Positions 24,498 to 33,187 of a DNA stretch of 64,000 nt are shown here, piece after piece. The notes under the pieces were generated by a model. It was not told the DNA's origin. It made no database searches and was given only the letters and a program-made list of their open reading frames with translations. Source of the DNA: Thermotalea metallivorans (GTDB lineage: Bacteria > Bacillota > Clostridia > Peptostreptococcales > Thermotaleaceae); the NCBI RefSeq assembly GCF_001562415.1, contig NZ_LOEE01000035.1:1-64000 (forward strand). The letters are read 5' to 3'. Numbering within the stretch: position 1 is the first letter of the stretch; every line of letters begins with the position of its first letter. A program made the translations under genes and the position numbers.

Positions 24498-25770
24498 CAA
24501 ACTTAATCCAGCAGCATACAACCCGCGCAAGGATTTAAAACCTGGCGATAAGGAATATGAAAAGCTGAAACGGTCAATAGAGGAATTTGGCTATGTGGAG
24601 CCTGTAATCTGGAACCAAAAGACGGGCAACGTGGTAGGCGGGCATCAACGCTTAAAGGTTTTACTGGACTTAGGACAGACTGAGATAGACTGCGTCGTTA
24701 TAGATCTTGACCCGCAGAGAGAAAAAGCGCTCAATCTTGCTCTTAATAAGATTCAGGGAGAGTGGGACGAGAATAAACTGGCTGAACTGATGGCTGAGTT
24801 GGACGCAGGTGCATTTGATGTTTCGCTCACAGGATTTGACGCTTCTGAAATAGACGAACTGCTCAACCGATGGTACTCCAAAGAGGCGATACAAGACAGC
24901 TTTGACATAGATAAAGCGCATGAGGAAATTGTGCAGTGCGAGCCGGTAACGAAGCGGGGCGATATCTGGCTTCTCGGGAATCATCGCTTGATGTGCGGCG
25001 ACTCTACTAAGGATGAGGATTTTGAGAAGTTGATGGAAGGGTGTCACGCACAGATGGCAGTAACTTCCCCTCCATATGGGGTAGGCAAAGAATATGAAAA
25101 GGCCGGGATTGAACCATGGTTCGAGACAGTACGCCCAGTGATTAGAAACCTGTGCAGGTATGCAGATATTGTCTGCTGGAACTTAGGTGATCTCTATGCC
25201 ACCGGCTCTCAGTTTATTGAACCCACCAGTGTTTACAGCGTGAATATGTTCTTGGACAACGGTTACCGCCCTATCTGGATCCGCATTTGGAAGAAACAAG
25301 GGCAAAATTTCGGTGTAGGACCCTATCATCTTGTTTCAAACAAGCCGGTTCAGCAGTATGAGTATATTTCAGCCTTCAGCAATAAAGGAGAAGTTGAGGA
25401 ATATAACGATCAGGAATATGTGTGGCTTTCAGCCTTTGCGGGACACAGTTATAAATTTGTGAAACGGCTTACAAAGGAAGAACGCAAGAAATGGGGTTAT
25501 GCTGGGATATGGGAGATGACCACTGTACGGGCAAACAAGGAGCATCCTGCAATGTTCCCTGTGGAGCTTCCATGGCGGTGCATCAAAATGCACAGCGACA
25601 AAGGCGGTATTGTGCTTGAGCCGTTCTCTGGTAGCGGAACTACTATAATTGCGGCTGAACAGACCGAGCGTAAATGCTACGCAATGGAGTTATCCCCTGT
25701 TTACTGTGATTTAGCTGTTAAGCGCTGGGAGGAATTCACCGGCGAAAAAGCCGTCAAACTGGAGGGTTAA
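24472..25770 (+). CDS. ParB-domain/DNA methyltransferase fusion 1
   Basis: A 432-residue fusion. Residues 1-115 are a ParB/sulfiredoxin-like domain (NPRKDLKPG, EEFGYVEPVIWNQ, VVGGHQRLKVL). A methyltransferase follows, with motif IV as TSPPYG near residue 198 and the SAM motif PFSGSGTTIIA near 383-393. SPPY suggests an N4-cytosine or N6-adenine enzyme. AGGAGA precedes the ATG. It probably modifies phage DNA against host restriction or marks the packaging region. It is a paralogue of the next gene, with the two catalytic halves strongly diverged. Confidence 0.9.
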   Translation: MNIQKISVDKLNPAAYNPRKDLKPGDKEYEKLKRSIEEFGYVEPVIWNQKTGNVVGGHQRLKVLLDLGQTEIDCVVIDLDPQREKALNLALNKIQGEWDENKLAELMAELDAGAFDVSLTGFDASEIDELLNRWYSKEAIQDSFDIDKAHEEIVQCEPVTKRGDIWLLGNHRLMCGDSTKDEDFEKLMEGCHAQMAVTSPPYGVGKEYEKAGIEPWFETVRPVIRNLCRYADIVCWNLGDLYATGSQFIEPTSVYSVNMFLDNGYRPIWIRIWKKQGQNFGVGPYHLVSNKPVQQYEYISAFSNKGEVEEYNDQEYVWLSAFAGHSYKFVKRLTKEERKKWGYAGIWEMTTVRANKEHPAMFPVELPWRCIKMHSDKGGIVLEPFSGSGTTIIAAEQTERKCYAMELSPVYCDLAVKRWEEFTGEKAVKLEG

Positions 25771-25775
25771 GATTT

Positions 25776-27029
25776 ATGGATATACTGAAAATACCAGCAG
25801 AAAAATTAAAACCTTCGAAATATAATCCGCGGAAAGATTTAAAGCCTGGTGACCCTGAATATGAAAAATTACGTCGGTCTATTGAAGAGTTTGGATATGT
25901 AGAGCCGGTCATATGGAATAAACGCACCGGGAATATTGTCGGCGGACATCAGCGTTATAAAGTACTTACAGCTTTGGGGTATAAGGAGATCGACTGTGTT
26001 GTAGTTGATTTGGATGAACAGCGGGAAAAGGCGCTCAATGTTGCACTGAATAAAATCAGTGGCGAGTTTGATATTCCGCTTTTGACCGATCTGCTTATGG
26101 ATTTAAATGAAGATGGTTTTGACGTTTCTCTTACCGGGTTTGATGCTGCGGAAATTGATGAGTTGTTCCGTGATAAATCAACCGCTAATGTCAAAGAGGA
26201 TAATTTCGATACAGAAAAGGCAATTGCAGAGATTAAAATTCCGGTTACCAAAAAGGGCGACCTATGGATGCTTGGCAGCCACCGTCTGATGTGCGGTGAT
26301 AGCACCATGCTTTCAGATGTGCAAAAGCTGATGGATGGCCAAAAGGCGAGATTTGTTTTCACCGACCCACCCTGGAATGTTGATTACGGTTCAGATACCA
26401 GGCATCCGAGCTGGAAGCCAAGACAAATTCTAAATGACAATATGAGCACCGAAGAATTCGGCGCTTTTTTATTGTGCGCTTTTAAATGCATGAAAGAGGT
26501 TTCTGAAGCCGGATGCATGACCTATGTAGTAATGAGTGCTCAGGAATGGGGCAGTTTGATGAACGTCATGCGGGAGGCAGGGTATCACTGGTCGAGCACA
26601 ATTATATGGAAAAAAGACAGCTTGGTACTATCAAGAAAGGACTATCATACCCAGTACGAGCCGATCTGGTATGGTTGGCTTGAAGGAACACGCCTTTGCC
26701 CGCTTAAAGACCGTAAACAGTCAGATGTTTGGGAGATACCCCGTCCTAAAGTATCGGAGGAACACCCTACCATGAAGCCGGTATCGCTTGTAGCAAAGGC
26801 AATGCTCAATAGTTCCCATATTGGAGATTTATCTCTTGACCTGTTCGGTGGTTCTGGTACGACAATGATTGCGGCGCAGCAGACCGGGCGGGTTTGTTTT
26901 ATGATGGAGCTTGACCCGAAATACTGCGATGTGATTGTAAAGCGCTATGTTTCACAATTTGGAGCAGATTCAGTATTCTTGGTGTCAGGTAGCGAAAAAA
27001 TACCTTACGCGGAAACAAAGATTGCTTAA
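25776..27029 (+). CDS. ParB-domain/DNA methyltransferase fusion 2
   Basis: A 417-residue paralogue starting 6 bases after fusion 1. The ParB-like part is almost the same (EEFGYVEPVIWNKRTGNIVG). The methyltransferase has motif IV FTDPPWN near residue 195 and DLFGGSGTTMIAAQQTGR near 354. DPPW points to N6-adenine, different from the SPPY of its neighbour, so the pair likely methylates two different sequences. Transcription probably ends at the hairpin 45 bases downstream. Confidence 0.9.
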   Translation: MDILKIPAEKLKPSKYNPRKDLKPGDPEYEKLRRSIEEFGYVEPVIWNKRTGNIVGGHQRYKVLTALGYKEIDCVVVDLDEQREKALNVALNKISGEFDIPLLTDLLMDLNEDGFDVSLTGFDAAEIDELFRDKSTANVKEDNFDTEKAIAEIKIPVTKKGDLWMLGSHRLMCGDSTMLSDVQKLMDGQKARFVFTDPPWNVDYGSDTRHPSWKPRQILNDNMSTEEFGAFLLCAFKCMKEVSEAGCMTYVVMSAQEWGSLMNVMREAGYHWSSTIIWKKDSLVLSRKDYHTQYEPIWYGWLEGTRLCPLKDRKQSDVWEIPRPKVSEEHPTMKPVSLVAKAMLNSSHIGDLSLDLFGGSGTTMIAAQQTGRVCFMMELDPKYCDVIVKRYVSQFGADSVFLVSGSEKIPYAETKIA

Positions 27030-27070
27030 AAATGTCCTTGCTTTCCCCTCAAAACAGAGCGTTAATGTAC

Positions 27071-27099
27071 CCCACCAAAAAGTAAAGGTGGGATTTTTT
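27071..27099 (+). terminator. Rho-independent terminator before the amidoligase cassette
   Basis: CCCACC (27071-27076), loop, GGTGGG (27087-27092), then ATTTTTT. It closes the methyltransferase unit. Confidence 0.85.
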
Positions 27100-27145
27100 A
27101 TGGGAATCAAAAATGTTTTAGCTTATTTGAGGGGAGGTGTATGGC

Positions 27146-27838
27146 ATGAGCAATAACAGCTTTCGCTTTTCACAGAAGATTGTCGGTCAGGAGAGAAAAG
27201 CCATTGCCTCGGTCATAGCTGAAGCCCTTGAAGGCCAGGTGCGCTATGCCGGAGCACCGGAGTTTTTGTATGAGATTAAAGACGAAAAATCTGCTGGCAG
27301 TTGGACGATTGACAGGGACAGTGTGGTTCACTCACCGAAAATCAGTCTCAATGAAATAAAAACCATCCGTTCAGTTATTGACGCGCTGAATATGGCGGGC
27401 TTTTCAGCAGAGGGAACCATGACAATTACTCTTTCGTTGGAGGGCTTTAGCGCGATTAGCCTTGAAAACCTAAATAATATGCTGGCCAGCAAAGAGACAT
27501 TGATAAAGAAGGCAATGTTGATTGAGGGGGAACTTGTAGTCTTAGCTGAAAATGATGAGATTTCCTTCCCTTTCTGGAACGCGACTTTAAATGCTGATGA
27601 AGTGCAGACCTATATAACGCTGGCAAAGCAGATGGCAGAACAGGCAAAATTACAGAAGCGAGTACTACGAAAAGAAAAACCAACAGATAATGAAAAATAT
27701 GCTTTTCGCTGTTTCCTGCTTAGGTTGGGGTTTATAGGTGATAACTTCAAAACTGAACGCAAGGTGTTACTTTCAAGGCTGTCCGGTAACGGGGCGTATC
27801 GGAAAGGCAGAGCAAAGGCGGTGGACGAAAATGAATGA
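27146..27838 (+). CDS. Full-length amidoligase-fold paralogue with all key residues replaced
   Basis: A 230-residue protein, ATG 27146 after GAGGTG. It aligns end to end with the amidoligase at 28535. FRFSQKI matches FGIEVEF, so both metal-site Glu are lost. VVHSPKISLNEIKTIRSVID matches ELVSPILTYREDIETLQELV. GTMTITLSLEG stands where CGIHIHIDG should be, so both His are lost. The tails match too (NEKYAFRCFLLRLGFIGDNF versus NEKFAMRTYLNRIGLIGDEF). It cannot be a normal amidoligase; a regulatory or substrate-binding partner is likely. Confidence 0.72.
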   Translation: MSNNSFRFSQKIVGQERKAIASVIAEALEGQVRYAGAPEFLYEIKDEKSAGSWTIDRDSVVHSPKISLNEIKTIRSVIDALNMAGFSAEGTMTITLSLEGFSAISLENLNNMLASKETLIKKAMLIEGELVVLAENDEISFPFWNATLNADEVQTYITLAKQMAEQAKLQKRVLRKEKPTDNEKYAFRCFLLRLGFIGDNFKTERKVLLSRLSGNGAYRKGRAKAVDENE

Positions 27839-28166
27839 TTTTCATAGCACCGCCTTCTTTGTCAAGCATCCGTTTAGAATAGAGGATTTAAAAGTGCCGC
27901 ATCGGTATGAGACGAGGAAACGATTTGTAGTTGTAAAAACTATCGAGCTATCAAAGATTGATTATGATAACTTCGTTGCCGACCTATGTGTTGATCGCAT
28001 TTTCATTGAGGAAAATAAAGGGCTTTGTCACGTTAATGAGGATGGAGTGTGGCGTTGCCTGCTGGTTAAGCAGCGGGGACGGTCTGATGGAGTGTTGGTA
28101 ATGCCGGATGGTAGAGATTACCCAAAGTATGCCGCATATTATCCTGGAGAGGAGGACGAACTATGA
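27831..28166 (+). CDS. Conserved phage protein in the amidoligase cassette
   Basis: A 111-residue protein beginning MNDFHSTAFFVKHPFRIEDL, overlapping the preceding gene by 8 bases. A longer frame from 27738 lacks a ribosome site. It appears as an alpha/beta domain with IFIEENKGLCHVNEDGVWR and ends in PGEEDEL; I recall relatives annotated only as DUF6329. It always seems to travel with the amidoligase set, but no role is established. Confidence 0.7.
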   Translation: MNDFHSTAFFVKHPFRIEDLKVPHRYETRKRFVVVKTIELSKIDYDNFVADLCVDRIFIEENKGLCHVNEDGVWRCLLVKQRGRSDGVLVMPDGRDYPKYAAYYPGEEDEL

Positions 28167-28393
28167 GTGCAAGAGGCTTCCCTTCAAAAGAAACAGTCCT
28201 TCGCATTAAAGAGCAGTATCCGCCGGGAACACGTGTTGAGCTTATCTGCATGGATGATCCGTATTCTAAGCTGAAACCGGGAGACCAAGGAACAGTATCT
28301 TTCGTGGATGATATCGGAACTGTTCATATCAACTGGGACTGCGGTTCTTCTTTGGGTGTAGCCTATGGTATAGATGTGATCAGAAAGCTGTAA
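28163..28393 (+). CDS. DUF4314 protein
   Basis: A 76-residue SH3-like beta protein matching DUF4314: YPPGTRVELICMDDPYSKL, then GDQGTVSFVDDIGTVHINWD. Start ATG overlaps the previous stop (ATGA). Such small domains in phage clusters probably bind a protein partner; here it lies between the two amidoligase-fold genes. The domain assignment is good, the role inferred only from location. Confidence 0.85.
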   Translation: MSARGFPSKETVLRIKEQYPPGTRVELICMDDPYSKLKPGDQGTVSFVDDIGTVHINWDCGSSLGVAYGIDVIRKL

Positions 28394-28534
28394 ATGTACA
28401 CAATTCAAGATGTGTAAAATTGTTCAAAATCCAGTGAAAACTCACGCAGAATTGCCTTGCTATCCTGTGTTTTCAATGGCCTAATGTACACTGCCAAAGG
28501 GCAAAAAACACAGAGAAAGCGAGGAAAAAGCGCA

Positions 28535-29434
28535 ATGCTTACAACGAGATTTGGAATCGAGGTAGAATTTACAGGAATTACAAGGGCGCAGGCGGCAAAG
28601 GTCGCCGCCGAGTTTTTGGGCGGGAGGATCGAAAGCGGCAGCGACTACTACAACACGCAGAAAGTTATTGCACCGGATGGACGGATATGGAAATTCATGA
28701 GCGACGGGAGCATCCGGACTCAGAAAAAGGAAAGCGGCCGGGTTGCGGCGGCTGGCCGAGAATATAGCGTCGAGTTGGTAAGTCCGATACTGACATACCG
28801 CGAAGACATTGAAACCCTGCAGGAATTGGTAAGAAGGCTTCGCAAGGCTGGAGGTTTTGCAAACACAAGCTGTGGGATCCATATCCATATAGACGGTGCA
28901 AACCACACTCCGCGAAGCATCCGCAATTTTATCAATATTATCGCCAGCAAGAATGACCTTTTCTATAAAGCATTGCAGATTGAGCCGGACAGGATGCGGT
29001 TTTGTAAAAAGATGGATGCGGCACTGGTTGAGAAGATGAATCGGCGTAAGCCCAAAACCATGGCAGCGATTGAGAGCATCTGGTACGAGGGTTACAGCGA
29101 AAGCCGAAGCACCCATTACCATAATAGCAGATACCACTTTTTGAACCTGCACAGCTTTTTTAACGGCAATGGGACAATTGAGCTTCGAGGCTTTAACAGC
29201 GAACTTCATGCGGGAAAAATTAGAAGCTACATAGTGCTTGCCCTTGCGTTAAACCATCAGGCATTAACCCAAAAATGTGCTTCCAGCAAGAAACCACAGG
29301 TTGAAAATGAGAAGTTTGCCATGCGGACATATCTCAACCGCATAGGACTTATTGGTGATGAGTTCAAAAACTGCCGGGAGCATCTTTGCAAACACCTTGA
29401 TGGTAACGCAGCATGGCGGTTTCGGGCAGCATAG
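28535..29434 (+). CDS. Phage amidoligase (glutamine-synthetase-like fold)
   Basis: A 299-residue amidoligase. ATG 28535 follows GAGG; the in-frame ATG at 28457 has no ribosome site. The metal/ATP-site glutamates are in FGIEVEF (Glu9, Glu11), then ELVSP at 80-84, CGIHIHID at 113-120 and a C-terminal NGTIELRGFNS strand. These enzymes form amide bonds between carboxyl groups and amines and are predicted to attach amino acids or peptide tags to proteins. With the downstream gamma-glutamylcyclotransferase the pair would make and unmake a gamma-glutamyl-type link. The substrate is unknown. Confidence 0.88.
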   Translation: MLTTRFGIEVEFTGITRAQAAKVAAEFLGGRIESGSDYYNTQKVIAPDGRIWKFMSDGSIRTQKKESGRVAAAGREYSVELVSPILTYREDIETLQELVRRLRKAGGFANTSCGIHIHIDGANHTPRSIRNFINIIASKNDLFYKALQIEPDRMRFCKKMDAALVEKMNRRKPKTMAAIESIWYEGYSESRSTHYHNSRYHFLNLHSFFNGNGTIELRGFNSELHAGKIRSYIVLALALNHQALTQKCASSKKPQVENEKFAMRTYLNRIGLIGDEFKNCREHLCKHLDGNAAWRFRAA

Positions 29435-29495
29435 ATAGACAAGCGCAGGGGTGGATCTCCGCCTCTGCCTTGGTAAATACAAGGAGGATGATACG

Positions 29496-29963
29496 ATGAG
29501 CAAAGAAAAAGGAACCATATATTTAGCATACGGAAGCAATCTGAACTTAAGGCAGATGGCATACCGCTGCCCAACGGCAAAAGTGCTGGGGAGTGCAAAA
29601 CTCACAGGATACCGGCTGTTATTCAGAGGAGGGAATGGCGGCGCAGTAGCGACAATAGAAAAACAAAAAGGTGAAAGTGTACCGGTAATGCTTTGGAGAA
29701 TCATGCCTAATGATGAGAAGGTGCTGGACAGATATGAAGGTTATCCGCATCTATACCGGAAAGAAACGGTTAAGGTACGTTTCAAAGGGCAGTGGGTACC
29801 CGCAATGGTGTATATCATGAATGAAGGTAGACCTTTGGGAGCACCGGGTCGTTACTATTACGAGGTGATTCGGCAGGGCTATATAGATGCGGGTTTTGAT
29901 ATTTCGTTTCTCAATAAAGCGGTAAGAGATTCAATTTCAGCGGCAGAGAAGTCAGAGGTGTAG
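29496..29963 (+). CDS. Gamma-glutamylcyclotransferase (AIG2-like)
   Basis: A 155-residue GGCT-fold protein, start ATG 29496 after AAGGAGG. The YLAYGSNLNLRQMAYRCP motif forms the substrate pocket, and the expected catalytic acidic residue lies in VLDRYEGYPHLYRKE. GGCTs release 5-oxoproline from gamma-glutamyl amines. Beside an amidoligase it is expected to reverse or trim the bond that enzyme makes. A hairpin at 29443-29466 in the gap upstream may modulate its expression. Confidence 0.9.
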   Translation: MSKEKGTIYLAYGSNLNLRQMAYRCPTAKVLGSAKLTGYRLLFRGGNGGAVATIEKQKGESVPVMLWRIMPNDEKVLDRYEGYPHLYRKETVKVRFKGQWVPAMVYIMNEGRPLGAPGRYYYEVIRQGYIDAGFDISFLNKAVRDSISAAEKSEV

Positions 29964-29966
29964 GAC

Positions 29967-30161
29967 ATGGGTAACGAGAATCTGATAACTGATAAGATTT
30001 ATCGGCAGATTATGGCCATACGGGACAGCGGTGCCTGCAATATGTTTGACTTGCCAAGAGTACAGGAAGAGGCATATAAAATGGGGTTTTATGAATTAGT
30101 AGTATTTCTTAATGAACACAAGAAAGAATATGCCGAGTTTATCCTGACAGGCAAACGATAA
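29967..30161 (+). CDS. DUF5049 protein
   Basis: A 64-residue helical protein matching DUF5049 (YRQIMAIRDSGACNMFDLPR, then AYKMGFYELVVFLNEHKKEY). An AGAGGTG site precedes the ATG, and it starts 4 bases after the cyclotransferase stop. It is the last gene before the terminator that closes the amidoligase cassette. No biochemical role is known to me. Confidence 0.85.
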   Translation: MGNENLITDKIYRQIMAIRDSGACNMFDLPRVQEEAYKMGFYELVVFLNEHKKEYAEFILTGKR

Positions 30162-30202
30162 CGGTTATAACGTAACAAGTTTCATAGAAATCCACTAAGG
30201 AG

Positions 30203-30231
30203 AGGAACTTCATCCATGAGGTTCCTTTTTT
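30203..30231 (+). terminator. Terminator between the amidoligase cassette and TerL
   Basis: AGGAAC...GTTCCT with inner TCAT/ATGA pairing, then T6 (30225-30230). It encloses the first in-frame ATG of the terminase frame, which argues that TerL starts further downstream. Confidence 0.8.
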
Positions 30232-30263
30232 CTTGCTCAATTTTAGGAAAGGAGGCGGCAAAG

Positions 30264-31868
30264 CTGCGGAAGTTAAAACGGTATAAACCAACCAAGTTTA
30301 TGGCGGAAGGTTCTCGATATGACAAGGAAGCGGCGGATGCCGCTGTTACTTTTATAAACTGCCTGAAGCATACCAAGGGTGAATGGTATGGAATGCCTTT
30401 TGAATTAATTGACTGGCAGGAACAGATTGTCCGGGACATATTCGGAATCTTGAAACCTAATGGATACAGGCAGTTTAACACTGCCTATATAGAAATTCCA
30501 AAAAAGCAGGGTAAGAGCGAACTTGCAGCGGCAATTGCTTTATACCTTACCTGCGGTGATTTCGAACATGGTGGCGAGGTTTACGGATGTGCATCTGACC
30601 GTCAGCAGGCATCCATCGTTTTCGATGTTGCGGTAGATATGGTGGAACAGTGTCCGGCATTAAAATCTCGAATTAAGCCAATGCTGTCACAGAAGCGGCT
30701 GGTTTATAAACCGTTAGGCAGTTTTTATCAGGTGCTTTCAGCGGAGGCATATACAAAACATGGCCTAAACGTCCATGGTGTGGTATTTGACGAACTTCAT
30801 GCTCAGCCAAACAGGGATCTTTATGATGTAATGCTTCACGGATCTGGCGATGCAAGAAAACAACCGCTGTTTTTCCTGATCACAACTGCTGGCACAGACC
30901 GCAATTCCATCTGCTGGGAAGTACATCAAAAGGCTGAGGATATTCTTCAAGGGCGTAAGATAGATCCGACTTTCTACCCTGTTATCTACAGCGCAGCCGA
31001 TACCGATGACTGGACAAGTGAAAAGGTATGGAGAAAGGTTAACCCGTCACTGGGCATTACAGTCGACATCGAAAAATTGAGGGTGGCTTGTGAAAATGCC
31101 AAGCAAAATCCTGCAGAGGAAAATTTATTCCGTCAGCTCCGCTTAAATCAGTGGGTGAAACAATCGGTGCGCTGGATGCCAATGGATAAATGGGATAAGT
31201 GTGCGTTTCCTGTTGATGCAGAAAAATTGCGCGGCAGAACCTGTTACGGAGGACTTGACCTGTCATCTACTACCGATATTACCGCCTTTGTGCTGGTGTT
31301 TCCACCGCTTGATGAATCTGATAAATATCAGATTCTACCTTTTTTCTGGATACCGGAGGAGAATATTGATCAGCGTGTGCGGAGAGATCATGTGCCTTAT
31401 GATGTCTGGGAGAGGCAAGGCTTTTTATATACCACTGAGGGTAACGTCGTGCATTATGGCTTTATCGAGACCTTTATTGAGGAACTCGGAATGAAATATA
31501 ACATTAAGGAAATAGCCTTTGACCGCTGGGGCGCAATTCAGATGACGCAAAACCTCGAGGCTTTGGGGTTTACGGTTGTTCCATTCGGTCAGGGTTTCAA
31601 GGATATGTCGCCGCCTACAAAAGAGTTGATGAAGCTGACATTGGAAGAACGCATCGCCCATGGTGGTAATCCAATACTGCGGTGGATGATGGACAATATC
31701 TATGTCAAAACCGATCCCGCCGGAAACATTAAGCCGGATAAAGAAAAATCCACCGAGAGAATAGATGGTGCGGTAGCGTTAATTATGGCGCTTGACCGCG
31801 CGTTAAGGCATGACGGGGATGAACACAACGGATCAATTTATGATGAAAGGGGGCTGTTGATTATATGA
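30264..31868 (+). CDS. terL: Terminase large subunit
   Basis: A TerL of about 534 residues. The ATPase has IEIPKKQGKSELAAA (Walker A-like, near residue 78) and VHGVVFDELHAQPN (Walker B and catalytic Glu). The nuclease domain has GGLDLSSTTDI and a later FDRWGA. It packages DNA into the prohead with TerS. Start choice: the in-frame ATG 30216 sits in a terminator stem, whereas CTG 30264 follows AAAGGAGG at 8 bases and gives a family-like N-terminus (LRKLKRYKPTKFM). If only ATG is accepted, 30216 or 30300 are alternatives. Confidence 0.93.
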   Translation: MRKLKRYKPTKFMAEGSRYDKEAADAAVTFINCLKHTKGEWYGMPFELIDWQEQIVRDIFGILKPNGYRQFNTAYIEIPKKQGKSELAAAIALYLTCGDFEHGGEVYGCASDRQQASIVFDVAVDMVEQCPALKSRIKPMLSQKRLVYKPLGSFYQVLSAEAYTKHGLNVHGVVFDELHAQPNRDLYDVMLHGSGDARKQPLFFLITTAGTDRNSICWEVHQKAEDILQGRKIDPTFYPVIYSAADTDDWTSEKVWRKVNPSLGITVDIEKLRVACENAKQNPAEENLFRQLRLNQWVKQSVRWMPMDKWDKCAFPVDAEKLRGRTCYGGLDLSSTTDITAFVLVFPPLDESDKYQILPFFWIPEENIDQRVRRDHVPYDVWERQGFLYTTEGNVVHYGFIETFIEELGMKYNIKEIAFDRWGAIQMTQNLEALGFTVVPFGQGFKDMSPPTKELMKLTLEERIAHGGNPILRWMMDNIYVKTDPAGNIKPDKEKSTERIDGAVALIMALDRALRHDGDEHNGSIYDERGLLII

Positions 31869-33187
31869 GTGTATTTTCCCGTTTGTTCAAAGCAAGGGAT
31901 AAGCCGAAAAACAGCCTGTTCGGTAATGCATATAGCTTTTTCTTCGGCGGCACATCCAGCGGAAAGACTGTAAATGAGCGGACTGCTATGCAGACAACTG
32001 CAGTGTATGCCTGTGTAAGGATACTTGCAGAAGCCATCGCCGGGCTTCCGCTTCATGTGTACCGCTATAAAGAAGACGGTGGCAAAGAAAAAGCGTTGAC
32101 CCACCCGCTCTATTATTTACTCCATGACGAACCAAACCCTGAGATGACTTCATTCGTGTTCCGAGAAACACTGATGAGTCATCTTCTTTTATGGGGAAAT
32201 GCTTACGCTCAAATTATTAGGGATGGTTCCGGACGAGTGCTGGCGCTTTATCCACTTTTGCCAAACAAAATGACGGTAGACAGGGCTCCAAACGGAGAAC
32301 TGTTTTACACTTATCGGCGCGACAGCGATGAGAGTAGGGTTAATCCAAAAGCAGGCCTTATATACCTACGAAGTGATGAGGTTCTTCACATCCCGGGACT
32401 CGGTTTTGACGGACTGATCGGATACTCCCCTATTGCTATGGCCAAGAACGCCATAGGCATGGCTATTGCCTGTGAGGAGTATGGTGCATCCTTTTTTGCC
32501 AACGGAGCAAATCCGGGTGGCGTTCTGGAACATCCCGGCGTATTAAAGGATCCGGCAAAGGTGCGAGAAAGCTGGAATGCTGTTTATCAAGGAAGTGCCA
32601 ATGCTCATCGCATTGCAGTTCTGGAAGAGGGAATGAAGTTTCAACCAATCGGCATTCCACCCGAACAGGCACAGTTTTTAGAGACAAGAAAGTTTCAGAT
32701 AAATGAAATTGCTCGGATATTCCGAGTACCTCCCCATATGGTTGGAGATCTTGAAAAGTCAAGCTTTTCAAACATCGAACAGCAATCTCTGGAATTTGTT
32801 AAATACACGCTTGACCCGTGGGTGGTGCGTTGGGAACAGGCTCTCCAAAAAGCGCTGCTTTTACCATCAGAGAAGCGGGCATACTTTGTCAAATTCAATG
32901 TAGATGGCCTTCTGCGCGGTGATTATGCAAGCCGCATGAATGGTTATGCTGTAGCTCGACAGAACGGCTGGATGTCTGCTAACGATATCCGCGAGCTTGA
33001 GGACATGAACCGGATTCCGGCGGAGTTGGGTGGAGATCTGTATCTTGTTAACGGTAACATGACCAGGCTTGCCGATGCAGGTGCCTTTGCAGGCAAAAAC
33101 AATGCTAAAACGGAGGGATCAAAAGTTGAACAAATCACAAAAACCAAAACCGGTTCGCCGCTTCTGGAACTGGATACAAAACGATGA
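31865..33187 (+). CDS. Portal protein (HK97 family)
   Basis: A 440-residue HK97-type portal, overlapping the TerL stop (ATGA). Typical features are TAMQTTAVYACVRILAEAIA near the N-terminus, IRDGSGRVLALYPLLPNKMT in the body and FRVPPHMVGDLEKSSFSNIE near residue 290. The dodecamer forms the DNA entry vertex and joins head to tail. Length is normal for the family. It overlaps the protease gene by about 60 bases. Confidence 0.95.
   Translation: MSVFSRLFKARDKPKNSLFGNAYSFFFGGTSSGKTVNERTAMQTTAVYACVRILAEAIAGLPLHVYRYKEDGGKEKALTHPLYYLLHDEPNPEMTSFVFRETLMSHLLLWGNAYAQIIRDGSGRVLALYPLLPNKMTVDRAPNGELFYTYRRDSDESRVNPKAGLIYLRSDEVLHIPGLGFDGLIGYSPIAMAKNAIGMAIACEEYGASFFANGANPGGVLEHPGVLKDPAKVRESWNAVYQGSANAHRIAVLEEGMKFQPIGIPPEQAQFLETRKFQINEIARIFRVPPHMVGDLEKSSFSNIEQQSLEFVKYTLDPWVVRWEQALQKALLLPSEKRAYFVKFNVDGLLRGDYASRMNGYAVARQNGWMSANDIRELEDMNRIPAELGGDLYLVNGNMTRLADAGAFAGKNNAKTEGSKVEQITKTKTGSPLLELDTKR

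Noticed and set aside
28481-29209. 242-codon open frame on the minus strand inside the amidoligase gene
   Set aside because: It is fully antisense to a gene with clear catalytic motifs, has no ribosome site and reads as a low-quality Cys/Leu/Pro-rich shadow.
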